Below, one piece after another: positions 25,631 to 37,999 of a DNA stretch of 64,000 bases. This DNA is from Gerris lacustris (Eukaryota; Arthropoda; Insecta; Hemiptera; Gerridae): positions 10,852,271 through 10,916,270 of the forward strand of contig OX578280.1 in the NCBI GenBank assembly GCA_951217055.1, written 5' to 3'. The position numbers and the translations under genes were made by a program. Position 1 is the stretch's first letter, and each line of letters opens with the position of its first letter. The notes under the pieces were generated by a model. That model ran no database searches, was not told the origin of the DNA, and worked only from the letters and a program-made list of their open reading frames with translations.

Positions 25631-25912
25631 TAACTCTTGGTGTCAAGCAGGCAACTTCCCATGAATCACCTTTTAGTTTGTTTTAAATACTGATGATTTA
25701 ACTTTTGAATGATTGTTATCAACATAGACTACTAACAGGTTAGAAGATGTTCCAAAATAAGTGACGAAATATTACATTATAAATGAGTTTTTTTTATTTA
25801 CCTCTATAGACACTTAAAGAGTTTATAAACTGCATTATTGTTTTTGTGAAATTTCACACTTAATAATTTTAAATTGGTAGCCAATATAAAAACGTTTTAG
25901 AATGCTCTAGGT

Positions 25913-26645
25913 CACCGTTTCCCAACCTTTTTGCTGCTGCGACCCTATAAATTTCCCCTTAACACTTTCGTGACCCGACCCTAACTTGAATATAGTGCAT
26001 AGTGCATTACATATTGCATACCCTAAGAATTGCAGGGATATAAATGGTCACAAGAGCCTGAATTCTACTACAATTATTACTGGATTAGGGAGGGACTGTA
26101 GCTGATTTATTTTTTAAAACGAAACTGGAACTGAGTACACTCACTGATCATCTTATATGGTTAATTTGATTATTTTTTAATTGCGTCTGCTTTGAATTAC
26201 TTATACCAGTTTTGTATTATATAAAGCACTTAATTCCTGACCTTATGTTGGTGGGCTAATAACCCTTTGTCGGAAGTTTTAAAAAAAAATAGCTTGTAGC
26301 TTCTATAAAGTTTTATTACTCCTCGTTGCAATACCTCTTATTTTATCGCTTTATTTTTGTCACCCTTTCGAGTATTCGTTTACACCTTTTCCTAATGAAT
26401 TTATCGATATAATTTTACTATATTTACTTTATTAAATTAAATTTATATACCTATTTTCATTCCATTGAACTTATTTCTAAATAATTTTTTTTTTAAGTAT
26501 TTTTACTTTTCCTTACCTTTAAAGGAAAAGAAAGTATGGTTTAATTAATGTCTGTATAATGTATAATTTGAAAGATTCTTCGTGACCCTAAAATATTTTG
26601 TCACGACCCTATTTTGAGTAGCGACCATAGGGTTGGGAAACGCTG
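25913..26645. mobile_element. hAT-type MITE, 733 bp
   Basis: The left end CACCGTTTCCCAACC and the complemented right end CAGCGTTTCCCAACC form the terminal inverted repeat, with further matching of GCGACCCTA motifs inside. The perfect 8-bp duplication CTCTAGGT is at 25905-25912 and 26646-26653. CAGNGTTTCCCAACC ends are typical of hAT (Charlie-like) elements. There is no coding remnant. Confidence 0.9.
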
Positions 26646-26998
26646 CTCTAGGTGATTACAAAAATAAAATGATCGTCAAAAATGACAGAAAACACAAAAA
26701 CTTAAGGTTTTTAAGTCATATTCTCCTATAAATTGCAATTACGATGTGACCCGCGCCTTAAGGCGTATCTCAACTGGTAGTTCACTCCAAGAATAGAGTG
26801 AGGTCATTCCTAATTAGAAATATTTCAGACATACATCATTGCAAGCCGAACGGTATATATCGTCGCTAACAGTACATTTGTCAAAAGTTCACTTCCCATA
26901 ACATTTAACTTAGTTATTATGTTCTAAAATTATCTCTATGTATTTTTAAACAGAGGGAAGCAGTTTCATAACAATAATAAACTACGCAGAGTAAAAAT

Positions 26999-27520
26999 AG
27001 TATATTATGTTACTAGGCTGTGAAGTGAGTTTTTTCTTTACCGCGGCAATTACATTTACTGTCGAACGAAGCGAGACAGTAAATATTGCCAAGGCAAAGA
27101 AAAAACACTTCATAGTCGCGTAGCATATGCTATTTTTTCCGAGGTAGCAGACAATGAAAAAACATGAATTATTAATAAATAATCAATATAATAAAACAAG
27201 TATTAGTACATACTTAAAATTTAAAAAAAGAAACCTTAAAAAGAGGTTACACTATAAGAAAAGATATATAAAACGCATTGACATCTAGCAGAATTAAATC
27301 GTACTAAGCATTTCTACAAAGACTGCAGCGCTACTAACGGAAGTTTTGACAACTGCCAGCAGTACAATAAAAACTTCTTTCGTCCTAGGACGTAAAAAAA
27401 TTTTTCTTTACAGCTAGGAGTAATGAAAAGATTTTTTAAGTCCACGTAATGAAAAAATGGATTTTAGCTATGTTTTTTAGGCTCTAAAGTTAAAATTTTA
27501 CAGCCTACCACGGAAAAAAC
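26999..27520 (+). repeat. Family G copy 1
   Basis: TIR-like TAGGCTGTGAAG (27014) and TTTACAGCCTA (27507) ends lie inside longer shared flanks. It carries a hairpin on ATTTACTGTC/GACAGTAAAT near 27050-27085. The inverted copy is at 46965-47493. Confidence 0.8.
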
Positions 27521-27672
27521 ATTTTTTTGAACTGCAACATGAATAATTCAAACATGACTACAATATAACTATTTTTAATAAAATTATGGTGATTTTACGT
27601 ACCTCTGAACTAAAAGAAACTTCTTTCTTTAACTAAAACTGCACTATATGAAGCCTGCATTAATATTTAAAA

Positions 27673-29155
27673 TATACTGCCTATTGGTGTGGCTCATACC
27701 TTCCTCGTATCCTATCACATACTTTATTGATTTTATACTTTTACAAGCCATTATTGTCTAATTTGTTTAGTTATTTCCCCCGTTTTTTTAATTTGTCAAA
27801 ATTGTTGGATTTTATTTTTTACATAAATTAATGTATCAATTTAGCAGAAGTTAAAGAGCGTAGACGAATCAAATTAATCTGGGGCTGTCTGCAGGCTACT
27901 TTCGATAAACTATAAAAGTTTCATACAAATCAGATGAGTACTTTTGAAGCTATAGGTGTAAATAAATGTTTGTGCGCATTTGGAAGAGAAAACAAATCAG
28001 CGCAGAAGGTTGAAACTTATATGGGACCAATAACGACCTAATTATGACCTGCCATCCAAATTTCATTAAAATCGGACGTGTAGTTTTTAAGATACATTGG
28101 TTCGCAAAGATTTAACGACAGACAGACACGGTACCCAAAATGTTCCCTGATGTCTGAAACGGATTTCTGTCTTGGAATTTTTGAAATCGGAGACCTAACA
28201 ATTTTTCGTTTTTCAGAACGATCACATAGCTTCCGTTACCTTCGGTATAAGCAAAAATCACCGATTAATTTTTTGAGGTTAAAAAAATTTTACAACCTGT
28301 CATTTATATAACCCTATTTTTCATATAGATCAAATCAAATGTAATACAGTGTTAATAATGTTATTAATACAAAATAAAAAAAAATGTTTTTGGGCATTGA
28401 ATTAGGTTAGCCAACCTTTACACCTCACCCTCTAAAGACGGTTGTCATAGTGCGCTCCTATTGGCGAATTATTGCACTCAAAAGTGAAAACTGAGCTACC
28501 TCCTGTTATATCTTACCTTCCTAGTACTAAATTTTTAAGAGCTTTACATTTTTTGCTTCCGAGCTTACCGAAGGTAACGGAAGCTATGTAATCGTTCTGA
28601 AGAACGAAAAAAAAGGTCTCCGATTTCAAAAATTTCAATTCTGAAATCCGTTTCAGACATCAGGGAACAGTTTTGGTTCCGTGTCTGTCTGTTGGTCCGT
28701 CGGTCTGTCGGTCTGTCGTTCAATTTTTGTGCACCAACATATCTTAAATTGCGATTTTAATGAAATTTGGATGGTAGGTCATAATTAGCTCATTGTTGGT
28801 CCCATATAAGTTTCAACCTTCTGCACTCATTTGTATCTCTTCCACATGCGCACAAACATACATTTATTTACACCTATAGCTTCAAAAGTTCTTATCTGAT
28901 TTGTATGAAACTTTTATAGTTTATTGAAAGTAACCCGCAGATAGCCCCAGATTAATTTGAACCGTCTGCGCAGTTTAACTTTTGCTAAATTGATACTTTA
29001 ATTTATGTAAAAAAAAAATCCAAACAATTTTGACAGATAAAAAAAACAGCGGAAACAATTAGATATATTAGAGAATAATGGCTTGGAAAAGTATAAAATC
29101 AATAAAGTACGCGATAGGACGCGAGGAAGCTATGTGCCACACCAATTGGTAGTCT
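27673..29155. repeat. Inverted pair of full family A copies
   Basis: A plus-strand copy 27673-28257 and a minus-strand copy 28551-29155 face each other across about 290 bp. Blocks in order: GCCTATTGGTGTGGCTCA, CAAATCAGATGAGTA, GTGGAAGAGA, TGACCTGCCATCCAAATTT, CTGATGTCTGAAACGGATTT, CTTCGGTA. The right copy has GTCTGTCGGTCTGTCG runs. Together they form a potential hairpin with about 590-bp arms. Confidence 0.82.
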
Positions 29156-30310
29156 ATTTGAGTAATTGCCCTGTTAAAATTGCTTGGCAAAAATATGAGC
29201 ATTAAATAGTAATGTTTTTACTAATATTGATTTTATGTTTATACATTAAGGTGGGTTCTAACTTCGCTCTTTTTGCTCTCGTCGCCTTATCAGTTTAAGT
29301 TTATCTTATTAGTTAATTATCACGCATGTGCTACTGAGACCACTCAGTGTTGCTTTTCTTAGATCGTTCCATTGTGAAACCGCTGCCACTAGAACGTATC
29401 ATATTGTAAAGATTTTGTTTTCCGCCGCGTATTATTAATTTCTTATGAATATGAATATGAATCCGCTCTCTGCCGTTTAACCGCTTTCCGCTGATCATCC
29501 GCTGCCAACTACATTAGAAATCTATACCTGCTGTACAGTCCATTTTACACACCATTGCGCTAACGAGAAAGTTGGAGAACAGGCCGAATAATACTTAATG
29601 TCTCCCAAATAATAATTCAACACATTAAATTCATGAAATCTTTTAGGGTTATTTTTTGGAAGGCCACCCTTTCTCCTTTAATCCGGATTTACCCTAATCC
29701 TTTAACTTACTTATACAATACTAACATCCACAGGATTCTAAGGACCTCTCTGGAACTCTTGGTTTAAAGAAAACAAAAGGGTTTCCTTAGTAAGTCCCGA
29801 GAAAATATTGTGGTTAAGAAAAAGCCAAGTATACATTTTTCTCATGAATAAATGATATTTTCTCTGGAGGTAGGATATTGAAAACGTGACCTATGCATAG
29901 GTTATTGAAAATGTGGCTTAAGCATTATAGGTTATTGAAAAAATAAACTATACGGGTGATTCCAAGTTAAAGTGCTATTTTGGAACCTAAAAATGGACTT
30001 AGACTGAAAATTTTGACTTTTTAAAAAAATTATGGAATGTTCTCAGACTAATTTCAGATATATAACAGCATGCGGGACAGATGGGAAATAATGTTTTAAA
30101 TTTTTAGGCCGGAATTAAGTTTATTTAAACCATAGTAATTAAGCCACGTGAATTACACATTTTCGTGCACGGTTGTTACATTTCACACTTTAAGAAAATA
30201 TTTTGGTCAGTAGTTTAAAATAAAAATCCAATTTTAATACACCATTAAATAGCACTCTTAAAAGCCTAAACAATGAACTATAACTTAACCTAAAAAGTTT
30301 TGGAAAATAG
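29156..30310. other. No gene recognised
   Basis: Short frames only. No termini or microsatellites of note. Confidence 0.5.
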
Positions 30311-30541
30311 ACTTTAACTAATTCTGTACTCAGGATCATGAAAATCACATTGTACACCAAAATGGACGGGACATGGCCGTTCACCATCGGGTTGTTTTTT
30401 TTTCAAATACCTATTGGTAATCTATGTCCCGCCGACGAACTGATACGACCACATATTTTTAACAGGCACTGAAAGATAACTTGAACACAAAATGCTACAT
30501 TGCTGTTAGTCAGACATTTTATTGCATGCTCTCTCCTGGAC
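30311..30541 (-). repeat. Family C half copy
   Basis: One family C arm (TACTCAGGATCATGAAAATC ... CTCTCCTGGAC) followed by TA. Confidence 0.72.
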
Positions 30542-30780
30542 TAAAGTAGTGCATGCTTGAAAATGAAATGAATTATTTGAGAATTAGAAATGATAATATA
30601 AATATCGCGCAATATGATTTAAAAGAAGCAAGTAAGTAAAAAAAATCGGTCCGAGACAACTCAGACAAACTTTCTCATATACGAGTTCATAATTATTTAG
30701 CCCAGTGTTTTCCATTTAGTAATTTTCGTATGTAAATTTAATTATTATTGTGCATTTCATTAAAATTTATCATAAAAATA

Positions 30781-31260
30781 ACTTCTCCCGGGCGGGGAAT
30801 CGAACCCGGGCTCTCTCGGTCCGCTTTTTAAGCTTTTTTTCTCAGGAACTAGATGTTTCCCGGGAAAACGGCTTATATCGTTGGATTCGTATTTAAATGG
30901 ACTATATTTTAAATTTTTTTAATCAAAATCGTCGGAACCGTTTTCGAGAAATAATTTTTTTTCACGTTTTTTCAGAGTTTTTGGGGAGCAGCGCCCCTAA
31001 ATTTGGAACTAAAATTCATTTCTCGATTTCGCCTCGGGGTATGATTTTTCTGAACATGTATGCCAAATTTCGTCAAAATCTGCCCAGTAGTTTAGGCTCC
31101 AGGCGTCTGCACAGACGACAGACGACAGACGACATACAGACATTTTTTAAAAATCACTTTTTTGGACTCAGGGGACCTCAAAACGTGTAAATCCATCAAA
31201 ATCTCAAAATCGAATTTTCGCGCCATCACAATACTTTCTCTTTATACGAGAAAGTAAAAA
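30781..31260 (-). repeat. Family I copy with perfect B box
   Basis: On the minus strand, GGTTCGATTCC (30796-30806) sits between CCCG and CGGG stems, matching a tRNA T-arm. It is followed by GAAGTTATTTTTATG. Upstream are a GTCTGTCGTCTGTCGTCTG run and CCCCGAGGCGAAATCGAG. No A box was seen, so it is not a functional tRNA gene. Confidence 0.65.
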
Positions 31261-31900
31261 ATGAAGTAAATTTAAAAAATGACATTTTTGAAATGTCTTC
31301 ATAAATAATGAAGAGACTAAGGGTTCGTCGTTAATTAGGGATTTTTACTTTATCGTTGTTAAGAGAGACTTGAAACTTAGAATGAACTTTACTAATGAGC
31401 TTACAGCTTCAACAGAAATATCATGTTTTTTATTTTTTGCTTATATAAATAAAGACATTTCAAGTTGCAAAATAACAAATTTTGTAAAAGTTCAAGTTCT
31501 TCGTACTTCTACACAACTCTAGTTTAAGTAAATAGGATGTTTTAAGTGTATTATCAATATAAATTTTTATTGTTAAATACATAAAAATGACAACATTTAA
31601 ATAATATGGAGTAAAATTAGTATTACCTAAACCATTTTATCCTTCAAAAAAGTAAAAAATTACCGTTTTATTTTACCACGAGCCGTTAAGGCTGTGAAAA
31701 CGGGCTTAATTTTATACAATATAGAAAAAGAAGTCAAACTTAGTAAATTAATTTAGACTAGAGTTATTATATCTATTTGAAGACCAACAAAATAAAACAA
31801 ACATTTATTTTTATTGGAATAAATGTGGCTGCCTTAGCTTAGCAATAACAAATAATTTCGAAGTTAGTCGTCGACGACGGTACACTACTCGAATATATAT

Positions 31901-33487
31901 CAGGGTGACCCGCGATAAAATGTCATAAAGAAACTGGGGGATTCTATGGGTCAAATGCAACAAAAAATGTCGAGTAAGCATAGGCCCATATCTCAATAGT
32001 TCTCGAGATATCGATTTATTTCCTTTTTTAAAGTACTTCACGAAAAGTTTTAATAAATGCCTAATATGTCAAAAACTAAATGAGATAGAAAAATTGGGCT
32101 AAGGACCGATTTTAAAGAGCATAAAAAAACCTTTCAGAATCATTCATTTATTTCTAAATTATCAGCTGCTAAGCATCTTTTAAGTTCTGTTACATTTGAA
32201 ATTTTGGATTTTTTAAAATTCGACCATGAAATTCCTGAGCTTACTGCTCTTAATTGAGGGATGTTAGAAGTGCGGCGTTTTCAGGAAAAACTTCTGCTTT
32301 TCATAAGCTTTCAAATGGTATAATTAAAATTTAAGCTCAACAGACTAGTTTTTGAATTATGGTGGATTGAATGTTACCAGACGTGAAATTTTTTGGTCAG
32401 GATCACAACCAATTCTACTACAAACGCACAAAAGGTTCCCCCGGACGAAACCACAGAACTTAGGGTTTCTTATAGGAAATTTTAAGCTGAACAAAAAAGT
32501 TCCTATTAATATGGAGCCGGAACAGCTTCGTTTTCGAGATATTCGCAAAAAACATGAAAAAACACCATTTTTGAACGTTTATCCTTACAATTCTCAAATA
32601 CTACGCTTTTTACCATAATACTTCTCGAAGGAAACCTGGTAAAGAATATAATTTTTCGTTGAATGACACCCTTCCCAGCGCTGTACGACAACCCCCTGAT
32701 TTTCAGCGAAATTTCAAAATTCTACGTCCCAGTCACTTTATTAGTCAATCCATTAAGGTGATCTCCATCAACGCTCAATTTTAAAATATTATTTTGTAAA
32801 GAGCTAAAATTGGTGTAATTCGACTCTCTACAAGATTTGCTTGGAGGAGTATTACTGTAAAAAGCGTAGTATTTGAGAATTGTAAGGATAAACGTCCAAA
32901 AATGGTGTTTTTTCATGTTTTTTTGCAAATATCTCGAAAACGAAGCTGTTCCGGGTCCATGTTTATATTCTTTTTTGTTCAGCGTAAAATTTCCTATAAG
33001 AAACCCTAAGTTTTGTGGTTTCGTTCGGGGAAACCATTTTTGCGTTTGTACTAGAATTGGTTGTGATCCTGACCAAAAAATTTCGCGTCTGGGAACATTC
33101 AATCCACCATAATTCAAAAACTAGTCTGTTGAGCTTAAACTTTAATTATACCATTTGAAAGCATGGTCGAATTTTAAAACATCCAAAATTTCAAATGTAA
33201 CAGAACTTAAAAGATGCTTAGCAGCTGATAATTTAAAAATAAATTAATGATTCTGAAAGGTTTTTTTATGCTCTTTAAAATTGGTCCTTAGCCCAATTTC
33301 TCTGTCATTTAGGTTTTGAGATATTAGGCATTTTTTAAAACTTTTCGTGAAGTACTTTAAAAAAGGAAATAAATCGATATCTCGAGAACTATTGAGATAT
33401 AGGCCTATGCTTACTCGACATTTGTTGTTGCATTTGACCCATAGAATCCCCCAGTTTCTTTATGACATTTTATCGCGGGTCACCCTG
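31901..33487. mobile_element. 1.6 kb foldback element
   Basis: The ends are CAGGGTGACCCGCG and its complement. The left arm 31901-32613 pairs with the right arm 32857-33487, and the loop is 32614-32856. The left arm carries about 82 bp (around 32230-32310) that the right arm lacks. Mirror ORF-like frames (MNYGGLNV...) occur on both arms but differ at several residues, so they are shadows of the repeat. Flanks are pure AT, so a target duplication cannot be resolved. Superfamily is unassigned; CAGGGTG is compatible with hAT or Tc1/mariner. Confidence 0.85.
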
Positions 33488-34034
33488 TATATATATGAAC
33501 ACACCTATACACTATAATATAAGGAAATTTTAATCTTTGCTGAAAAACAAAATAGAAAAAAACTAAAAATGAGTAATATAAAAAATAGTTCTATTATGAA
33601 TTAATTAAACTAGTAATAATTGATAGATAATTTAGATTAACGGTGATATTGATTGCATAATTTTACACATGGAAATTAATTACTTTGGAGTTAATCTATT
33701 CGTAAGTAATATAATTATATTATATTACTTTAGCAACATTATTTAAATTCTTATTAGTTAAATAAAATCAATACTTCGCAGTCACATTAGTTTACAAATG
33801 GAAGACTATAAACGCTAACAAGCGATTTGGTTACGATAAATTTAACAGATTAATAGATTATCCAGGAAATATAATTTAGTGCAAATATTCTACTCCCCGC
33901 ATTTGATAATTGAATTAGCAGCAATAAAGCTCGTAAATTACTTTAAAATCAAATATTTTTAACTGTTCAAATATGCTACAAAGTTAAATATTTTTAATAA
34001 AATGTGCGGCTTAAATTCGAAGTATTGTAGTCCT

Positions 34035-34253
34035 ATTTTTGCCCGTGGTAACGGGCTTAATTATATATTAAAAAAAAAAAAAAATTAAGTAAATTAATTT
34101 AGATAAGTATTATATCTATTTGAAGACCAACAATTCAAAACAAACATTTATTTTTTATTGGAATAAATGTAGTTGCCTTAGTTTAGCAGTAACAAATTAT
34201 TTCGGTGGTCGTCGACGTCGATTATATAAATGATATGAACATTAATGCTTATA
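34035..34253 (+). repeat. Duplicated flank shared by the two foldback copies
   Basis: It matches 31680-31880 in the same order and orientation (ACGGGCTTAATT, ATCTATTTGAAGACCAAC, GGAATAAATGT, GTCGTCGACG). Both foldbacks are preceded by it, so it is either the start of a larger repeat or part of a segmental duplication. Confidence 0.75.
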
Positions 34254-34951
34254 TAGGGTGACCCGCGCTAAATGTCATAACGAAACTGGTAGATTCTATG
34301 GATCAAATGCAACAAAAAATGTCGTGTAAGCATATGTCCCTTTCTCAATAGTTCTCGAGGTATCGAGTATCGATTTATTTCTTTTTTCAGAGTGTTTCAT
34401 GAAAGTTTCCAAAAATTACATAATTCCTCAAAAACTAAATGAGATAGAGAAATTGGGCTAAAGGACCATTTTTAAGAGCATAAAAAACTCATCACTCGTT
34501 GATTTTCAAATTATAGACTGCTAAGCATCTTTTAAATCGTGCTACAATTAAAATTTTTGATTTTTTAAAATTCGAACACGAAATTCTAGAGCTTTATTCT
34601 CTTATTTGAGGGAAGTGTGGTGAATTCAGGCAAAACTTCTGCTTTTTATAAGCGTTCGTTTAAGATCAATAGACTATAGTTTTTGAATTATGGTGGATTG
34701 AATGTTATCAGGCGTGAAATTATTCGGACAGGATCTCAACCAATTCTTGTACAAATGCAAAAAAGGTTTCCCCGAACGAAACCCCAACTCTGCTATTTTT
34801 GGAAATTTTCGTGAAACTCTCTGAAAAAAGAAATAAATCGATATCTCGAGAACTAATGAGAAATGGGCATATAGTTACTCGTCATTTTTTGTTGTCTTTG
34901 ACCCATAGAATCCACCAATTTCGTTATGACATTTTATTGCGATTCACCCTG
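34254..34951. mobile_element. Damaged second copy of the 31901 foldback
   Basis: It begins TAGGGTGACCCGCG and follows the left arm of 31901-33487 to about 34790. It then jumps to the last 150 bp of the right arm, ending in ATTCACCCTG. The loop and the inner arms are deleted. The Jockey-like fragment inserted right at its end. Confidence 0.8.
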
Positions 34952-34960
34952 TGCATAAGG

Positions 34961-35819
34961 TTTTTTTTTTTTTTTTTTTTAATTTTACATACATATTACT
35001 TGCAATTTCATTTTGCTATAAGTAATAATGATAACAAATTTTATGAGTGACATGGATTGTCATGAGAGGAGAGGCTACCCAGTGGTAGTACTCCTGTCGT
35101 GAGTAGCATTAATCTAACATGTAATCCAACTGTCGTAACATTAAATCTAGTGCATCGGTTGAGGTTGTGAACTATAGTAGCAGGTCACGAGGACAATGCC
35201 TCTTCAGCCGACGGGGTGGTTGATCAGGGATATGAAGGGATACCATGGATTTGACTAAAGGATTAGAATGGTGATTTAAGGTTTCATGGAATTGTTTATA
35301 ACGGGTAGAAGCGAGGTCATGAACAAAAGGAATTTTTAGGTCGTGGTGAATTGTAAGGTTAGAAACGTATGGTGGGGAATTGGTGATTTTTCGAAGGATC
35401 TTTGATTGAAGGGATTGCGGAGTCTATAAGAATTTGAGCGCTTGGTGAAACCCCAGAGCTCAATTCCATAGGTCCAAATGGGTTTAAAGATTGAATTATA
35501 AATAAGGATTTTGTTATAAAGGGATAGGTGGGATCTTTGGTCAAGAAGTCGCAAGAGCAGTTTATATCGTCTGTTAGTGTCCGTACGTTTAGTTTTGGTG
35601 TGTTGAGCCCAAGTCAATCGTCGATCAAGGTGTAGTCCTAGATATCTTACGGAAGAGGATTGAGGGATGACTCCTTGGTTGAGGATGACTGGAGGACAAG
35701 TTGAATGTCTGAGAGTAAAAGTGACATGGAGACTTTTCTGCTCATTAATTTTTATCCTCCATATCCTCAACCAAGGTTCAAGAAGGATAAGGTGGTTTTG
35801 GATGTTGGTTGCTGCTATA
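34961..35819 (-). mobile_element. 5'-truncated Jockey-like non-LTR retrotransposon
   Basis: Read on the minus strand, it enters within reverse-transcriptase coding sequence at 35819, ends the ORF at 35172, and finishes in a 20-nt A tail (T run 34961-34980). The 11-bp target duplication TGTGCATAAGG flanks it (34950-34960 and 35820-35830). An A tail, 5' truncation and variable-length duplication are the signature of target-primed reverse transcription. It sits at the right terminus of the damaged foldback 34254-34951. Confidence 0.9.
35172..35819 (-). pseudogene. Jockey-like reverse transcriptase C-terminus, frameshifted
   Basis: The minus-strand translation gives NHLILLEPWLRIWRIKINEQ, then SVRYLGLHLDRRLTW, then KPIWTYGIELWG. 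This order (W-x-I-K-x-N-x-x-K-S, Y-L-G-x-x-L-D-x-x-L-T-W, P-x-x-x-Y-G-x-x-x-W) is typical of the thumb and C-terminal region of Jockey and related non-LTR reverse transcriptases. Near 35425-35435 the frame shifts. The downstream part continues as SLQSKILRKITNSPPYVSN and ends RRLKRHCPRDLLL before the TAG at 35172-35174. The catalytic YADD region and everything upstream are absent through 5' truncation. A dead copy. Confidence 0.85.
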
Positions 35820-35830
35820 TGTGCATAAGG

Positions 35831-36985
35831 GAATATAATATTATAACGAATAAAATTAAATCCAACAAAATACGTTCATATTTTTAAAATAATCATAAAA
35901 CTCAATTTATGAACAAGTTCATTTTGAAAGTTTATTTAACTTTGTGAACAAATATACCACCCTCCCCATCCATTTTGAATTCAAGGATTAATATTTCATT
36001 TTTTAAATAAAAAAAATAAAAATGATATAATGAAGCACTATTATTTTAAGCATAAAAAAGCAATTTAAAGGATATTATATTAAATAATTTTGTTTAACCA
36101 AGCTTTCGCCTTACATACATTAAATGGAGGAAAAACGAACTATGAAATTTGCATGTTGAATAATACGTTATTCTATACTTATAGGTTTAAAAACGTAAAA
36201 TTTTTTTTAAAGAAAAGCTATTGAACATTTTATATGTATATATTTTCCTCACGATATTCTCTTTTTCATATTCTATCTTAATAAATTTTGTATTTTCTTC
36301 TTAACGTTTAATTTTAATATTTTTGAATTCTATTAAAAACGTATTACTGGGAAAGGATTTATATTACGAGTATATTTTTATTTATTTTTGCTAAACATAC
36401 ATTATTTATGTGATAAAAATACATTGAGGATGCATAGAAAGTGTTTCCATTTCTTTTTTAATAATTACATTTCCTTAGATTCGAAATATCTTAGAGAATA
36501 CTTGTAAATTATTCTTTGAATTTATTCTAAAAAAAAAAATCTATTAAAACAGAACAAGTGAAGCGTTTTCTTTTTGTCAATGCTTAGTGAGTCGAATCAA
36601 TGAAGTAAAGCCTCTTTAGAAATTAAATTCAAAACGCAAGAGAAATGTTTGGTCTTTCTTGAACCTCTTCAATATTATATTCACTCCTCCGTGTTTTTGG
36701 ATTCAAAATGGATACTTTGTGGACTTCATAAAATAAATGATTAATTCCATGATATTTTATAATTATAATGAAATTATTTCACTTGATAAAAAATGTAGAG
36801 GCCCTTGGTTCAAGTCCCGGCGCTGGAGTCTACTTTTCTCTGTCTGTCTCCCAGTGTTAATAATAATTATAATTAGATTTAAATTCAAATTTAAACTTTC
36901 CGTAGTATGAATACTACCAAAAACTTAAAAATTGAATTGATACATTTTTTTTTAATAATTTCAAGATAAAAATAACTTTTTATAT
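35831..36985. other. No gene recognised
   Basis: AT-rich; a single B-box-like relic at 36807. Confidence 0.5.
36807..36817 (+). promoter_or_regulatory. B-box-like T-arm relic
   Basis: GGTTCAAGTCC in CCCTTGGTTCAAGTCCCGG, followed by a CTCTGTCTGTCTCCC stretch. It looks like the tRNA-related part of a SINE-like fragment, with no A box in the AT-rich upstream sequence. Confidence 0.35.
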
Positions 36986-37567
36986 ACTACGTTTTAAAAT
37001 ATTCTGTTGAATCGTATGTAATGATGATAATATAATTGTTATTGTTATATAATATATAATGTTAGTAAAAAAAAATAGTTCCGAATTTATTTACTTCACA
37101 TAAATGACAACCATCCAGAGAGCTGATCTTAAACCTATAAAAGGACAAATCTTTGTACAACGGATCTCCCCAGCACCAAGTCTAAAGCATGCCATCAATA
37201 TATTTTAAATAATATAATCGATAAAAAATATAATCGATATTTCCTGTTTTGCTGTCATTCAATGTTTATCTATCACAAATTTGAGTCAAAATGAAGATTG
37301 CGTAAATATTGGACATGGCAAAACAAATAAAATAACTTGCGGGTTTTTCCGAACTAACTTTCCGCACAGCAAAATTTGCTGAAAACTAATTAAATTCTGC
37401 TGAAAGATGGCAAAAAAGTATTAAAATAATGCATTGTCATCGTGTTCTGAGCTATGCTAAAAGTTTCAAATGTCTAGCTATTCGGGAAGTTAGTTAGAAA
37501 TCGATTGCCAGATTTGTACCGGACAAACAAACAAACAAACAAGAATGCAAGCTAACAAAAACGTAGT
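36986..37567 (+). repeat. Family E copy, full length
   Basis: Runs from ACTACGTTTTAAAAT to AAAAACGTAGT, with ATATAATCGATATTTCC and the ACAAACAAACAAACAAACAA run. Confidence 0.8.
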
Positions 37568-37999
37568 AAAAATATAGAATTTTAGAAGAGTTTTAAAAAT
37601 TGCTTGTTTAATAACTTCGTAGTTACGTAATTTAATGGATTAGTTACGTAGTTATTTTACAGTTTCGTGTTTGGTAACGTGATATTTATTAGATGCCAAT
37701 ATTGTTCCACTTTATGGAATTATTTGAGTCATTAACATTATTAATTGAATTAAAATTGTCGCCAATTTGTGTGACAGGTTGCTTCCTCGCTTCCTTGTCG
37801 TATACTTTAATTTTATGCTTTTACAACAACCTATTATGTATTGTCAATTTTATGCTTTTACAACAACCTATTATGTATTGTCAATATCTTCAGAGTTTTT
37901 CGCTCAAAAAATAGTCAAAAAAAAAGGCAGATAAATATCCATGAGTAATACCAATCTAAGGTCAAAAAAGTTAGCTGACTTTTTTGAGAAAAAAAAAAA

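Noticed and set aside
30796..30806. tRNA gene
   Set aside because: Only a T-arm/B box is present. No A box, anticodon arm or acceptor pairing was found upstream on the minus strand.
32352..33117. Matching MNYGGLNV... ORFs on both strands
   Set aside because: They are mirror frames of the two foldback arms. Differences include several amino-acid changes in a short stretch, with no sign of coding constraint.
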